From Planktotalea arctica (GTDB taxonomy: Bacteria > Pseudomonadota > Alphaproteobacteria > Rhodobacterales > Rhodobacteraceae), in NCBI RefSeq assembly GCF_002105285.1, contig NZ_MUHR01000001.1, forward strand, positions 372,001 through 436,000: 64,000 bases of DNA. Direction: 5' to 3'. The notes beneath the pieces are model-generated. The model was not told the DNA's origin. It saw nothing but the letters and a program-made list of their open reading frames with translations, and made no database searches. Below are positions 52,758-63,815 of the stretch, piece after piece; the first letter of the stretch is position 1, and each line of letters begins with the position of its first letter. Made by a program: the position numbers and the translations under genes.

Positions 52758-54236
52758 TCAGAGATCCATGAGCAGGCGGCGGGGATCTTCCAGCGCCTCT
52801 TTGACGCGCACGAGGAAGGTGACCGCGCCTTTGCCATCGACGATGCGGTGATCGTAGGACAGTGCAAGATACATCATCGGGCGGATCACGACCTGGCCGT
52901 TAATGGCCATCGGGCGGTCCTGAATTTTGTGCATGCCGAGGATGCCGGACTGCGGCGGGTTCAGGATCGGCGAGGACATGAGCGAGCCGTAGACGCCGCC
53001 GTTGGAAATGGTGAAGGTGCCACCCTGCATTTCCGCCATCGACAGCTTACCGTCGCGCGCACGCTTGCCCTTTTCGGCAATCGCCTTTTCAATATCAGAG
53101 AATGACATTGCATCCGCGTCGCGGATCACAGGCACCACAAGGCCGGAGGGCGTACCTGCGGCGATGCCCATGTGCACGAAGTTCTTGTAAACCACATCAG
53201 TGCCGTCGATTTCCGCGTTCACCTCGGGCACTTCGCGCAGGGCATGGCAGCAAGCCTTGGTGAAGAAGGACATGAACCCGAGCTTGGTGCCGTGTTTCTT
53301 CTCGAAGAGGTCTTTGTACTCTTTGCGCAGCGCCATCACCTCGGTCATGTCAACCTCGTTATAGGTGGTGAGCATCGCGGCGGTGTTCTGGCTTTCCTTC
53401 AGGCGTTTGGCGATAGTTTGGCGCAGGCGCGTCATCTTTACACGCTCCTCGCGCGAGGCATCATCTGCGCTGACGGGTGCGCGCGGCGCGGCGACAGGTG
53501 CGACGGAGGCTGCGGGGACAGACGCGAGCGCCTTGGCTACGTCTTCCTTCATGATGCGGCCATCGCGGCCCGAGCCTGTAACGGCGTCGCGGCTGATGCC
53601 GGCTTCGGCCATCGCCTTTTTGGCGGAGGGCGCATCCTCGACGTCTTTGCCGCCTGTGGATACGACAGGGGCAGCAGCGGCTGGCGCGGTACCGGCTGGT
53701 GCGCTTGCGCCGCCAATTACGGCGAGCTTGGCCGACGCATCAACGGTGGAGCCTTCAGGTGCAGTGATTTCCGACAGTACACCTGCAGCGGGCGAGGGCA
53801 CTTCGACGGATACTTTGTCGGTTTCCAGCTCGCAGAGCATTTCGTCCTGAGCGACGGTGTCGCCGACCTTTTTGAACCATGTGCTGACGGTCGCTTCGGT
53901 GACGGATTCGCCGAGCGTCGGAACCATGACATTGATGCTTTTGTCGCCTGCGGGCGCGGTGGCAGGCGCAGCTTTTGCTGGCGCTCCTCCCGCGCGGGAG
54001 CCCTCAACGATGGTGGCCAAAAGCGCATCGACGCCAACCGTGTCGCCCTCGGCTGCGACGATTTCGCCCATGACGCCAGCGGCGGTCGCCGGGACCTCGA
54101 CAGTGACTTTGTCGGTTTCCAACTCGCAAAGCATTTCATCGACCGCCACGGCATCGCCGGGCTTTTTGAACCATGTTGCAACGGTGGCCTCGGTGACCGA
54201 TTCGCCCAATGTGGGGACGCGAATTTCAGTGCTCAT
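52758..54236 (-). CDS. sucB: Dihydrolipoyllysine succinyltransferase (E2) with two lipoyl domains
   Basis: The 492-residue E2 of 2-oxoglutarate dehydrogenase has two lipoyl domains, with lipoylated Lys43 and Lys141 (both in ELETDKV). An Ala/Pro linker (about 80-98 and 175-197), a peripheral-subunit-binding domain at about 200-237 and the catalytic domain with [10 protein letters not shown] near the C terminus follow. E. coli SucB has a single lipoyl domain; two are seen in several alphaproteobacteria. The start is 3 nt after the sucA stop. Confidence 0.95.
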   Translation of the reverse strand: MSTEIRVPTLGESVTEATVATWFKKPGDAVAVDEMLCELETDKVTVEVPATAAGVMGEIVAAEGDTVGVDALLATIVEGSRAGGAPAKAAPATAPAGDKSINVMVPTLGESVTEATVSTWFKKVGDTVAQDEMLCELETDKVSVEVPSPAAGVLSEITAPEGSTVDASAKLAVIGGASAPAGTAPAAAAPVVSTGGKDVEDAPSAKKAMAEAGISRDAVTGSGRDGRIMKEDVAKALASVPAASVAPVAAPRAPVSADDASREERVKMTRLRQTIAKRLKESQNTAAMLTTYNEVDMTEVMALRKEYKDLFEKKHGTKLGFMSFFTKACCHALREVPEVNAEIDGTDVVYKNFVHMGIAAGTPSGLVVPVIRDADAMSFSDIEKAIAEKGKRARDGKLSMAEMQGGTFTISNGGVYGSLMSSPILNPPQSGILGMHKIQDRPMAINGQVVIRPMMYLALSYDHRIVDGKGAVTFLVRVKEALEDPRRLLMDL

Positions 54237-54239
54237 GGG

Positions 54240-57200
54240 TTATTTCCCTTCCAGTGTCAGCGCGTCGTCGATCAGCGCCGTTTGTTGTGCTTTGTGCATG
54301 CTTGCAAGGCCCGTCGCGGGCGATGCGGATGCCGAACGGCCCGCGAAAACGGGGCGCTGATGTTTCGCGTCGATGCGGCTAAGCACCCATTCTAGGTTCG
54401 GCTCCATGAAGGTCCAGCCGCCCTGATTCTTGGGCTCTTCCTGGCACCAGACCATTTCGGCGTTTTTGAAGCGCTCCAACTCGTTCACCGCGGAATTGGC
54501 GGGGAAGGGATAGAATTGCTCGAACCGCATCAGGTAGATATCGTCGATGCCGCGCGCGTCGCGCTCTTCGAGCAGGTCGTAGTAAACCTTGCCCGAGCAC
54601 ATCACGACGCGTTTGATCTTGTCGTCTGCGACCAGCTTGGTGTCCGAATTGCCGTATTGGGCATCGTCCCAGAGCACGCGGTGGAAGCTGGAACCGGTGG
54701 TGAATTCTTCAGCGCGGCTGACCGCCAGCTTGTGACGCAGCAAGGATTTGGGCGTCATCAAAATGAGTGGCTTACGGAAGCTGCGGTGCAACTGGCGGCG
54801 CAGAATGTGGAAATAGTTCGCAGGAGTCGTGCAGTTTGCGACGATCCAGTTGTCTTGGCCGCACATCTGCAAGAACCGCTCGAGGCGGGCAGAAGAGTGT
54901 TCGGGGCCTTGGCCCTCGTAGCCATGAGGCAACAGAACGACGAGGCCGGACATGCGCAGCCATTTGCTTTCGCCCGAGCTTATGAACTGGTCGAACATGA
55001 TCTGTGCGCCGTTGGCGAAATCGCCGAATTGTGCTTCCCAAAGGGTAAGCGCATTGGGCTCGGCCATGGAATAGCCGTACTCGAACCCAAGCACCGCATA
55101 TTCCGAGAGCATCGAGTCGATGACCTCGTAGCGCGCTTGCCCTTCGCGGATGGTGTTCAGGGGATAAAAACGCTCTTCGGTGTCTTGATTGATCAAGGCG
55201 GAGTGGCGCTGCGAAAAGGTTCCGCGAGCGCTGTCCTGACCCGAGAGGCGCACGGCCATTCCCTCAGTGAGTAGCGAGCCGAAGGCGATGGCTTCGCCTG
55301 TGGCCCAATCGAAACCCGTGCCGCTGTCGAACATCTTTTTCTTTGCGTCGAGCAAACGCCCGACAGTTTTGTGAAGCGGGAAGCCTTCTGGCGCACGCGT
55401 CAGCGCTGTTCCGACATCAGCCAGCGTTTCTGGCGAAATCGATGTTTCACCGCGCTGGTAATCTTCTTTGTTGCGATCCAGATGCGACCACTTGCCGTCA
55501 AGCCAATCGGCCTTGTTCGGCTTGTAATCCTTACCCGCTTCGAACTCATCATTCAGATGCGCCTGAAACGCGGTTTTCATGTCCTCGATCTCGCCCTCGG
55601 GGATCAGACCGTCTTTGATCAAACGCTCCGTGTAGAGGCTGAGGGTGGTCTTGTGGGTCTTGATCTTCTTATACATGACCGGATTGGTGAACATGGGCTC
55701 ATCGCCCTCGTTGTGACCGAAGCGGCGGTAGCAAATGATGTCGATCACCACGTCCTTGTGGAACTTCTGGCGGAATTCGGTTGCGACTTTTGCCGCGTGA
55801 ACAACCGCCTCGGGATCGTCGCCGTTGACGTGGAAAATCGGGCTTTCCACGACGAGCGCATTGTCCGTTGGATAGGGCGAGGAGCGCGAGAAATGTGGCG
55901 CGGTGGTGAAACCGATCTGGTTGTTCACCACGATGTGCATGGTGCCGCCGGTCTTATGACCACGCAGGCCGGAGAGCGCGAAACACTCGGCAACGACGCC
56001 TTGACCCGCGAAGGCCGCATCGCCGTGCAGCAGGATCGGCATGACCTTTGTACGCTCTGTATCGTTAAGCTGGTCCTGTTTGGCGCGCACCTTTCCGATG
56101 ACGACGGGGTTTACAGCCTCTAGGTGAGAGGGGTTGGCCGTTAGCGACAAATGCACCGAGTTGCCGTCAAATTCACGGTCGGAACTGGCACCAAGGTGAT
56201 ATTTCACGTCGCCAGAGCCATCCACATCTTCGGGTTTGAAGCTGCCACCCTGAAATTCGTTGAAAATGGCGCGATATGGCTTGCTCATTACGTTGGCCAG
56301 AACCGATAGACGGCCACGATGTGGCATGCCGATCACGATGTCCTGCACACCCAAAGCGCCGCCGCGTTTGATGATTTGTTCCATCGCGGGGATCAGGCTT
56401 TCGCCGCCATCAAGGCCAAAACGCTTGGTGCCCATGTACTTGACGTGGAGAAATTTTTCGAAGCCCTCGGCCTCGACCATCTTGTTCAGGATCGCCTTGC
56501 GCCCCTCGCGCGAGAACTGGATTTCCTTGCCGAGGCCCTCGATGCGCTCTTTCAGCCAACTTGCTTCTTCGGGGTCGGAAATGTGCATGTATTGCAGAGC
56601 AAACGTGCCACAATAGGTGCGCTTTACGATATCCAAAATCTGCCGCATGGAGGCGATTTGCAGGCCCAGAACATTATCGATGAAGATCGGGCGGTCCATG
56701 TCGGCGTCGGTAAAACCGTAGGACTTAGCATCAAGCTCGGGGTGGCGCGAGGCTTCGCGCATGCCGAGCGGATCGAGGTCGGCGGCGAGGTGGCCGCGGA
56801 TACGGTAGGCACGGATGATCATCAGCGCACGGATGGAATCGAGCACGGCGCGTTTGATCGCCTCGTCGCTGACCTCTACACCCGCGTTTGCTGCTTTGGC
56901 TTTGATCTTATCGCCCGCCGCCTTGGTTTCCACCTGCGCAGGCCACTGGCCATCAAGCGCCGCGGTCAGATCATCATTCGGCATAGGGGGCCAATCGGCG
57001 CGCGCCCAAGAGGGGCCCGCTGCCTCGGCCTTTACATCCAGATCAGCGTCGCCAAGCTGGGAGAAGAAGTCCTGCCACGCCGCATCGACCGCGTTCGGAT
57101 CATTCGCATATTGCGCATATAGCTGCTCCAGATACTCGGCGTTATGGCCTTGCATGAAGGAGGAGGCGTGGAACTGGTCGTTTGGGCTTTGCTCGGTCAT
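54240..57200 (-). CDS. sucA: 2-oxoglutarate dehydrogenase E1
   Basis: The 986-residue thiamine diphosphate enzyme decarboxylates 2-oxoglutarate and passes the succinyl group to the E2 lipoyl domain. Family blocks include GMPHRGRLSVLANV, GDAAFAGQGVVAE, and the C-terminal WCQEEPKNQGGWTFMEPNL. The start at 57200 opens MTEQSPNDQFHASSFMQ; a frame to 57251 is longer than the family. sucB follows 3 nt later, and a hairpin lies between sucD and this gene. Confidence 0.97.
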   Translation of the reverse strand: MTEQSPNDQFHASSFMQGHNAEYLEQLYAQYANDPNAVDAAWQDFFSQLGDADLDVKAEAAGPSWARADWPPMPNDDLTAALDGQWPAQVETKAAGDKIKAKAANAGVEVSDEAIKRAVLDSIRALMIIRAYRIRGHLAADLDPLGMREASRHPELDAKSYGFTDADMDRPIFIDNVLGLQIASMRQILDIVKRTYCGTFALQYMHISDPEEASWLKERIEGLGKEIQFSREGRKAILNKMVEAEGFEKFLHVKYMGTKRFGLDGGESLIPAMEQIIKRGGALGVQDIVIGMPHRGRLSVLANVMSKPYRAIFNEFQGGSFKPEDVDGSGDVKYHLGASSDREFDGNSVHLSLTANPSHLEAVNPVVIGKVRAKQDQLNDTERTKVMPILLHGDAAFAGQGVVAECFALSGLRGHKTGGTMHIVVNNQIGFTTAPHFSRSSPYPTDNALVVESPIFHVNGDDPEAVVHAAKVATEFRQKFHKDVVIDIICYRRFGHNEGDEPMFTNPVMYKKIKTHKTTLSLYTERLIKDGLIPEGEIEDMKTAFQAHLNDEFEAGKDYKPNKADWLDGKWSHLDRNKEDYQRGETSISPETLADVGTALTRAPEGFPLHKTVGRLLDAKKKMFDSGTGFDWATGEAIAFGSLLTEGMAVRLSGQDSARGTFSQRHSALINQDTEERFYPLNTIREGQARYEVIDSMLSEYAVLGFEYGYSMAEPNALTLWEAQFGDFANGAQIMFDQFISSGESKWLRMSGLVVLLPHGYEGQGPEHSSARLERFLQMCGQDNWIVANCTTPANYFHILRRQLHRSFRKPLILMTPKSLLRHKLAVSRAEEFTTGSSFHRVLWDDAQYGNSDTKLVADDKIKRVVMCSGKVYYDLLEERDARGIDDIYLMRFEQFYPFPANSAVNELERFKNAEMVWCQEEPKNQGGWTFMEPNLEWVLSRIDAKHQRPVFAGRSASASPATGLASMHKAQQTALIDDALTLEGK

Positions 57201-57262
57201 TCTGCTCTCCCGAAAGGGGCTTTTTCTGAATGCAGCCCTTGGCAGGGCCAAAATGTTTAAAG

Positions 57263-57286
57263 GGTTTGGGCCATTAGGCCCAAACC
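57263..57286. terminator. Hairpin between sucD and sucA
   Basis: GGTTTGGGCC and GGCCCAAACC form a perfect 10-bp stem with a 4-nt ATTA loop. On the minus strand it lies between sucD and sucA and is followed by CTTTAAAC, a poor U-run. It may attenuate rather than stop transcription, setting the ratio of sucCD to sucAB. Confidence 0.6.
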
Positions 57287-57302
57287 GATGATTGTGCGGA
57301 CT

Positions 57303-58184
57303 TTACCCGATCGCTTCGATCACGGCTTCGCCCAGCGTCGCGGGGCTATCGGCCACCACAATTCCTGCGGAGCGCATTGCTTCGATCTTGTCCTCTGCGC
57401 CGCCTTTGCCGCCAGCGACAATCGCGCCAGCGTGGCCCATGCGGCGACCGGGAGGGGCGGTGCGGCCTGCGATGAATCCGGCAGTTGGTTTCCAACGGCC
57501 TTTCTTTTTCTCATCCGCAAGGAACTGCGCGGCTTCCTCTTCGGCAGAGCCGCCGATTTCACCGATCATGATGATCGACTGCGTCTCTGGATCGGCGAGG
57601 AACAGCTCCAGCACGTCGATATGCTCGGTTCCTTTGATTGGATCGCCTCCGATGCCGACCGCAGTGGACTGGCCAAGGCCTAGGTCTGTGGTTTGCTTGA
57701 CCGCTTCATAGGTCAGAGTGCCGGAGCGCGAAACGACACCACAAGAGCCGCGTTTGTGGATGTGACCGGGCATAATGCCGATCTTGCACGCATCAGGTGT
57801 GATCACGCCGGGGCAGTTGGGGCCGATCAGGCGGCTTTTGCTACCCTCAAGGGCGCGCTTGACCTTCATCATGTCGAGCACAGGAATGCCCTCGGTGATG
57901 CAGATGATCAACTCCATCTCGGCGTCGATTGCCTCAAGGATTGAATCTGCCGCAAAGGGGGGCGGGACGTAGATCACGGAGGCGTTCGCTTCGGTAACGT
58001 GGCGCGCTTCGTGCACGGAGTTGAAGACGGGCAGGTCGAGGTGCGTTGTGCCGCCTTTGCCGGGGGTCACGCCGCCGACCATTTTCGTGCCGTATGCAAT
58101 CGCTTGCTCGGAGTGGAACGTGCCTTGCGAGCCGGTGAGGCCCTGGCAAATTACTTTGGTGTTTTCGTCAACGAGAACTGCCAT
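57303..58184 (-). CDS. sucD: Succinyl-CoA synthetase alpha subunit
   Basis: The 293-residue protein has the CoA-binding start ([20 protein letters not shown]) and the phosphohistidine in [10 protein letters not shown]. With SucC it makes ATP or GTP from succinyl-CoA. Here it is separated from sucC by a lipoprotein gene, with 42 nt between the lipoprotein stop and sucD. The extra gene makes the operon unlike the usual contiguous sucCD. Confidence 0.97.
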   Translation of the reverse strand: MAVLVDENTKVICQGLTGSQGTFHSEQAIAYGTKMVGGVTPGKGGTTHLDLPVFNSVHEARHVTEANASVIYVPPPFAADSILEAIDAEMELIICITEGIPVLDMMKVKRALEGSKSRLIGPNCPGVITPDACKIGIMPGHIHKRGSCGVVSRSGTLTYEAVKQTTDLGLGQSTAVGIGGDPIKGTEHIDVLELFLADPETQSIIMIGEIGGSAEEEAAQFLADEKKKGRWKPTAGFIAGRTAPPGRRMGHAGAIVAGGKGGAEDKIEAMRSAGIVVADSPATLGEAVIEAIG

Positions 58185-58226
58185 GGTGTGTGGTCCTTCT
58201 AGTGCAATCGTATTACCGCAAGACGG

Positions 58227-58781
58227 CTATTTTGTTTCAATGACGGCAAGGCGATACTGCGCCCCGCGTGTTGTGCTTTGATCCCGGGAGGTGAAGATCA
58301 CGCGCTTGCGCACGCCCTCTTCGACCCAGACGTTTTCTGCGCCCTCGACCAGTGACGGGCTTGCAACCTTGGCGTTCGGAAACAGCCGTGGAAAGGCATT
58401 CGCGACGCGCTGCGTTTGACCCGTGCGCGCGATTGCCATAACGGCGCAGGCACGATGATCGTTTCGCTCGCGGATCAACACCGCAGGGCGGCGATCATCC
58501 ACGATATATGCCCGGTACCCGCGTGCATTGGCACGGCGGGTGGGAACATAGCTCGCATTTCTGAGCGTTGGCTCAAATGCGCTGCCCGAATTCAAAGGAT
58601 GCAGGCACATCTGCTCGAAGGTCGAAACGAAGGAGGTGGGGCTGCTTTTGGGGACGACATGCGCCGGGCGTATGTTCGACAACTCAACCTTGTCAGGCGC
58701 GCTGTCAAAGCATCCCGAAAGCGAAACGGTCATGAGGACCGCTCCGGCAATTCGTGTTCCTGGCGCAGGCCGTTGTATCAC
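58227..58781 (-). CDS. Predicted lipoprotein inserted between sucC and sucD
   Basis: The 184-residue protein has a lipoprotein signal ([14 protein letters not shown]) with Cys24 as the modified residue. The mature part, from FDSAPDKVE, has two further cysteines (EQMCLHP and HRACAVMA) and no known domain. Its start overlaps the sucC stop by 4 nt, so it is translated with the operon. It should be anchored in the inner or outer membrane and has no obvious link to the TCA cycle. A late insertion into the operon is likely. Confidence 0.75.
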   Translation of the reverse strand: MIQRPAPGTRIAGAVLMTVSLSGCFDSAPDKVELSNIRPAHVVPKSSPTSFVSTFEQMCLHPLNSGSAFEPTLRNASYVPTRRANARGYRAYIVDDRRPAVLIRERNDHRACAVMAIARTGQTQRVANAFPRLFPNAKVASPSLVEGAENVWVEEGVRKRVIFTSRDQSTTRGAQYRLAVIETK

Positions 58782-59974
58782 CCTTTGACCGCTTTCACGA
58801 TCTTCTGCGCACCATCCTTGAGGTCGTCCGCCGCAATTACGTCAACGTCGGAATTGTTGATGATCGCTTTGCCTTCTTCCACATTCGTGCCCTCTAGGCG
58901 CACAACCAGCGGAACTTTCAGGCCGACTTCCTTAACCGCAGCGACAACGCCCTCGGCGATGACATCGCAGCGCATGATTCCGCCAAAGATGTTCACGAGG
59001 ATGCCTTTGACCTGTGGATCAGAGGTGATGATCTTGAACGCTTCGGTCACCTTCTCTTTGGTCGCGCCGCCGCCTACGTCGAGGAAGTTGGCAGGCTCTG
59101 CGCCGTAAAGTTTGATGATGTCCATTGTCGCCATGGCAAGGCCCGCGCCGTTGACCATGCAGCCGATTTCACCGTCCAGCGCGATGTAGTTGAGATCGTA
59201 CTTGGATGCTTCAAGCTCTTTGCTGTCTTCTTCGGTCTCATCGCGTAGAGCCATGATGTCGGCGTGGCGATAAAGTGCGTTGCCGTCAAAACCGACTTTC
59301 GCGTCGAGCACTTTGAGATCGCCAGAGCCTTCTAGAACGATCAGGGGGTTGATTTCCAACTGCTCCATATCTTTTTCAACGAAGGCTTGATAGAGTTGAC
59401 CCATCAACGTGACGCACTGTTTGACCTGATGGCCTTTGAGGCCGAGTTCGAATGCGATGCGACGGCCATGGAACGCCTGATAACCTGTCGCCGGATCAAC
59501 GGAAAAGCTGATAATTTTCTCGGGGGTCGAGGCTGCGACCTCTTCGATGTCCATGCCACCCTCTGTGGAGCACACGAACGAGATGCGCGATGTTTGGCGA
59601 TCAACGAGAAGCGCGAGGTAGAGTTCCGCCTCGATGTCCGAGCCATCTTCAATATAGATGCGGTTGACCTGCTTGCCTGCCGGACCAGTTTGATGCGTGA
59701 CTAATGTACGCCCAAGCATTTTTTTGGCTTCTTCGGCGGCTTCGGTCGCAGAGAATGCAAGGCGCACGCCGCCCTTTTCGCCTGCGTCGGCTTCCTTGAA
59801 GGAGCCCTTTCCGCGTCCACCCGCGTGGATCTGTGCTTTGACAACCCAGAGGGGACCGTCCAGTTCGCCAGCGGCTGTTTTGGCGTTTTCTGCCTTCAGA
59901 ACGGCGCGGCCGTCTGAAACAGGCGCGCCATAGCTTTTGAGCAGCGCTTTGGCCTGGTATTCGTGGATGTTCAT
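58778..59974 (-). CDS. sucC: Succinyl-CoA synthetase beta subunit
   Basis: The 398-residue protein has the ATP-grasp fold ([15 protein letters not shown]) and the [13 protein letters not shown] and [15 protein letters not shown] blocks of the beta subunit, which binds nucleotide and succinate. It opens [16 protein letters not shown]. It is the first gene of the suc operon after a 485-nt gap behind mdh. A 14-bp inverted repeat at 60072-60108 lies 98-134 nt upstream of its start. Confidence 0.97.
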   Translation of the reverse strand: MNIHEYQAKALLKSYGAPVSDGRAVLKAENAKTAAGELDGPLWVVKAQIHAGGRGKGSFKEADAGEKGGVRLAFSATEAAEEAKKMLGRTLVTHQTGPAGKQVNRIYIEDGSDIEAELYLALLVDRQTSRISFVCSTEGGMDIEEVAASTPEKIISFSVDPATGYQAFHGRRIAFELGLKGHQVKQCVTLMGQLYQAFVEKDMEQLEINPLIVLEGSGDLKVLDAKVGFDGNALYRHADIMALRDETEEDSKELEASKYDLNYIALDGEIGCMVNGAGLAMATMDIIKLYGAEPANFLDVGGGATKEKVTEAFKIITSDPQVKGILVNIFGGIMRCDVIAEGVVAAVKEVGLKVPLVVRLEGTNVEEGKAIINNSDVDVIAADDLKDGAQKIVKAVKG

Positions 59975-60071
59975 TAGAAACTGTCCCGTCTTGCTTCGAT
60001 TACTAGCCCCTATAGTGTGTTTATTAAGGGCAGATTAAACGATAAAGTGACGCAGGCAGGATAATTCCGAC

Positions 60072-60108
60072 ATTTGTGATCACACATTTTAATCGTGTGA
60101 TCACAAAT
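60072..60108. promoter_or_regulatory. 14-bp inverted repeat (GTGATCAC cores) upstream of sucC
   Basis: ATTTGTGATCACAC and GTGTGATCACAAAT are exact inverted copies separated by 9 nt. Each arm itself contains the 8-bp palindrome GTGATCAC, whose centres are 22 bp apart, about two helical turns. This is an expected layout for two dimers of a GntR- or similar-type regulator controlling sucC. No U-run follows, so it is not a terminator. Confidence 0.6.
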
Positions 60109-60398
60109 CTTTGCGACGCAAGGTCATTTCTCTTGATTCGGGCGTTACTTGAACAAAATTGCAAATAGCATCGCGTTACCGTCCGTGAGCGTTTGAGGGC
60201 TCCGCCTTTGATACAGACGATAGGATTAAAAGGGGGGGGGGCAGGGTCGTGCCAAATGCTCGCCCCGCTCTGCCGTGTGGAAGTATCGATGCACTTGGCT
60301 CGCCTGACTGTGGCAAGGGGCGTGCGGTCTGTTTGTTCGAAATAAATCAGTGCAGTAAGAAAAGGGCTGAAATAGAATATTAAGGTGCGATATATCCG

Positions 60399-60430
60399 AA
60401 AAAAAACGCGCAAGCGAGGTGCTTGCGCGT
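60399..60430 (-). terminator. Terminator of mdh
   Basis: ACGCGCAAGC and GCTTGCGCGT form a perfect 10-bp stem with a 5-nt loop. On the minus strand it is followed by eight T (A-run at 60399-60406 on the plus strand). It lies 30 nt after the mdh stop. Confidence 0.92.
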
Positions 60431-60459
60431 CTGATTTGAAGCTCACTTGAAGGAAGCGA

Positions 60460-61458
<999 letters not shown>

Positions 61459-61580
61459 CTAGTGCGCTTTGCGCGCTGGCGCAAGTGTGCTGCACTGCGG
61501 CGCAGTTGTGTGCCGTGCTGGAAATGCGCGTTCAAGCAGGCTAAAGCCGTATCAAATCAGGCAAAATAAGAGACGACGCC

Positions 61581-62333
61581 GTGCTTTGGGATTTTTCCTT
61601 TTTCGCCATCGCAGTGCCTGCGGTGATCTTCGCGGGCATCTCCAAGGGGGGATTTGGCTCTGGTGCGGCCTTTGCATCTGCGTCGATTCTCGCGCTTGTG
61701 ATGACGCCGGGACAGGCTTTGGCTTTGATGCTGCCGCTTTTGATGTTGATCGATGTGGCGACGCTTCGCCCGTTCTGGGGTAAATGGCACTGGCCCTCTG
61801 CGCGGTTGCTAATCTTGGGAGGTATTCCGGGGGTGCTGATCGGTGCGCTGCTCTACCGCGCGGTCGATGATGATGTGATCCGTTTTCTGATTGGCGCTAT
61901 GTCAGTGCTTTTCGTGCTCTGGCAGATCGTGCAGCGGCGTGGCTGGATAAGCCTGTCCACGCGCGCATTATCAGACAAAGTAGGCTTTTTCGCAGGCACC
62001 GCAGCGGGGTTCACCAGTTTCGTCAGCCATGCAGGGGGGCCGCCCTCGGCGATCTATTTGCTCTCGCTCGGGCTAAGCAAGACGCAGTATCAGGCCAACA
62101 CGGTCCTTGTGTTCTGGATCGTCAACCTGCTCAAAGCGGCGGCCTACGCCTTTCTGGGTATTTTCACGCTCGATCTATTGGAACTTAATCTTGTCCTTGC
62201 CCCCTTTGCCTTGCTGGGCGCGTGGATCGGGGTGAAAGCGCATTGTATGGTGCCCGAGCGCGTGTTCTTCGCCATCACCTATGTTTTGTTGAGCGTGACG
62301 GGCACCAAATTGATTTACGACGCAGTGAGTTAG
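61581..62333 (+). CDS. TauE/SafE family sulfite exporter-like permease
   Basis: The 250-residue protein starts at a GTG at 61581 and has about eight predicted helices. The first repeat opens VPAVIFAGISKGGFGSGAAF and the second has GTAAGFTSFVSHAGGPPSAIYLL, the paired signatures of TauE/SafE proteins that move sulfite or organosulfur anions across the inner membrane. Its stop overlaps that of the convergent gene by 4 nt. No sulfur genes are adjacent. Confidence 0.85.
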   Translation: MLWDFSFFAIAVPAVIFAGISKGGFGSGAAFASASILALVMTPGQALALMLPLLMLIDVATLRPFWGKWHWPSARLLILGGIPGVLIGALLYRAVDDDVIRFLIGAMSVLFVLWQIVQRRGWISLSTRALSDKVGFFAGTAAGFTSFVSHAGGPPSAIYLLSLGLSKTQYQANTVLVFWIVNLLKAAAYAFLGIFTLDLLELNLVLAPFALLGAWIGVKAHCMVPERVFFAITYVLLSVTGTKLIYDAVS

Positions 62334-62647
62334 GCGTCGTTGCCTTTGGCTGGCAGCACCTCTGCCAAGGTTTCGAAATTCTGCCCGGAGGCGACGAGGC
62401 AGGTCTGCCCGTTCGCCATGGTCACCGTGATCGTCCATGTGCCCGTTTCGCCGGCGGCGAATATTTCGACCACCGAATTATTTGCACCAAGGCCGATCGA
62501 CTGGCGCGCTTCGCCGTATTTTTCGGCAAGGCGTTCCACCACCACGTCGCGAGGTGCGCAGTTGCGCGCGTTTTGCGCAAAGCCCGTGGTGGCAGCAAGG
62601 GCGAGAATGCCAAATCCCATTGCACCGATCATCATCCGCTTGTTCAT
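62330..62647 (-). CDS. Small secreted protein of unknown function
   Basis: A 105-residue protein with a signal peptide (MNKRMMIGAMGFGILALAA, cleavage near GFAQ). The mature part has NCAPRDVVVERLAEKYGEAR with one Cys and ends with a second (QTCLVASG), so one disulfide is possible. Homologues are common in Rhodobacteraceae as hypothetical proteins. The start at 62647 follows AAGGAA. No function can be given. Confidence 0.7.
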   Translation of the reverse strand: MNKRMMIGAMGFGILALAATTGFAQNARNCAPRDVVVERLAEKYGEARQSIGLGANNSVVEIFAAGETGTWTITVTMANGQTCLVASGQNFETLAEVLPAKGNDA

Positions 62648-62951
62648 AGGGTCATTCCTTCACATAACAGCGCGCTCTGGCCTGTCCGGCTTTGCCGGCA
62701 TCACGCGCCTTCAGGTTCCTTTGCTCGGACGGTGCTTTTCCCGATGAGCAGGCGGCCTGCCGCTCGTCCCTCCCGTGGTGTCCGATGACGCAGACCTTGC
62801 AGCGCGAGCGGTAACTATAGGGTTAACCCCGCGCGCGTTGCGCGGCGGTGAATCGGATTTTAGCGATATTTGCTGCATCGCGGCATTTTACGCTTGAACA
62901 AAATGGCAATAAATGCCCATCTGCGCGCAACTTTATTACAAGGAGACGCTC
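62648..62951. other. 304-nt intergenic region upstream of mcl2
   Basis: The region separates a secreted-protein gene from mcl2. It contains a small GCCGGC hairpin (about 62687-62703) and an AT-rich stretch at 62850-62950 that should hold the mcl2 promoter. No RNA gene or ORF could be supported. Confidence 0.4.
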
Positions 62952-63809
62952 ATGGACATGCGCCAACGCCCCTACCGCTCGGTTCTTTATATTCCTGGTT
63001 CCAAACCGCGTGCGCTGGACAAGGCGCGTTCCTTGCCTGTGGATGCGATCATCTTCGATCTCGAAGATGCGGTGTCGCTTGAGGAAAAAGAGACGGCGCG
63101 CGACACCTTGAAGGCGGCGCTGGCGCAGGGTGGCTATGGCGCACGTTTCAAGATCGTGCGTATCAACGGGCTCGACACGAAATGGGGCGTGGCGGACGCG
63201 CAAGCGGTCATAAAAATGGATGCGGACGCTGTTTTATTGCCCAAGGTCGCAAGCCCCGCCGATCTTGACGCATTGGCAGCGATCACTGGTGATCTACCAA
63301 TTTGGGCGATGATGGAAAGCCCGCGCGGCATGCTGAACGCGGCAGACATTGCCGCGCATCCCAAACTCGCGGGCATGGTCATGGGCACCAATGATCTAGC
63401 CAAGGAATTGCAAAGCCGCTTTCGCGCAGATCGCTTGCCGATGCTGACGTCGCTGCAGCTATGCCTGCTTGCCGCCAAAGCCGAAGGGCTGATCATTGTC
63501 GATGGCGTTTACAATGCCTTCAAGGACAACGAGGGCCTGAAGTTCGAATGCGCGCAAGGCCGCGATATGGGTTTCGACGGCAAAACCCTGATCCATCCTG
63601 CGCAAATCGAGGTGGCCAATACGGCCTTCGCGCCCAGCACTGAGGAAGTCGATCTCGCCAAGCGCCAGATCGCGGCCTTCGAGGAGGCGGAAGCAGGTGG
63701 TCAGGGCGTCGCGGTCGTGGACGGGCGCATCGTTGAAAATCTTCACGTTGCCACCGCACGTGAAACTCTGGCAAAAGCGACAGCAATAGACGCCCTTGCT
63801 GCGGAGTAA
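62952..63809 (+). CDS. mcl2: (3S)-malyl-CoA thioesterase (Mcl2)
   Basis: The 285-residue CitE-like protein starts at the ATG at 62952 behind AAGGAG (7-nt spacing), which gives exactly the length of Rhodobacter Mcl2. It has the CitE pattern (LYIPGSKPRALDKAR, FDLEDAVSLEEK) with Mg2+ ligands Glu122 and Asp148. Mcl2 hydrolyses (3S)-malyl-CoA to malate and CoA, completing the ethylmalonyl-CoA pathway after Mcl1. It is 44 kb from mcl1. An nnrU-like gene follows by 6 nt. Confidence 0.93.
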   Translation: MDMRQRPYRSVLYIPGSKPRALDKARSLPVDAIIFDLEDAVSLEEKETARDTLKAALAQGGYGARFKIVRINGLDTKWGVADAQAVIKMDADAVLLPKVASPADLDALAAITGDLPIWAMMESPRGMLNAADIAAHPKLAGMVMGTNDLAKELQSRFRADRLPMLTSLQLCLLAAKAEGLIIVDGVYNAFKDNEGLKFECAQGRDMGFDGKTLIHPAQIEVANTAFAPSTEEVDLAKRQIAAFEEAEAGGQGVAVVDGRIVENLHVATARETLAKATAIDALAAE

Positions 63810-63815
63810 ACAGCC

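Larger units (their letters stand above)
59975..60459. other. 485-nt intergenic region between mdh and sucC
   Basis: This is the longest gap of the window. Reading on the minus strand it has the mdh terminator (60399-60430), a run of ten G at 60232-60241, the 14-bp inverted repeat at 60072-60108 and then the sucC leader. An open frame across it at 60024-60530 overlaps the mdh end, has no family resemblance and is not considered a gene. The sucC promoter should lie between 60000 and 60110. Confidence 0.6.

Noticed and set aside
60232-60241. Run of ten G as a phase-variation tract
   Set aside because: It is not inside a gene or a clear promoter spacing region, so no switching role can be supported.
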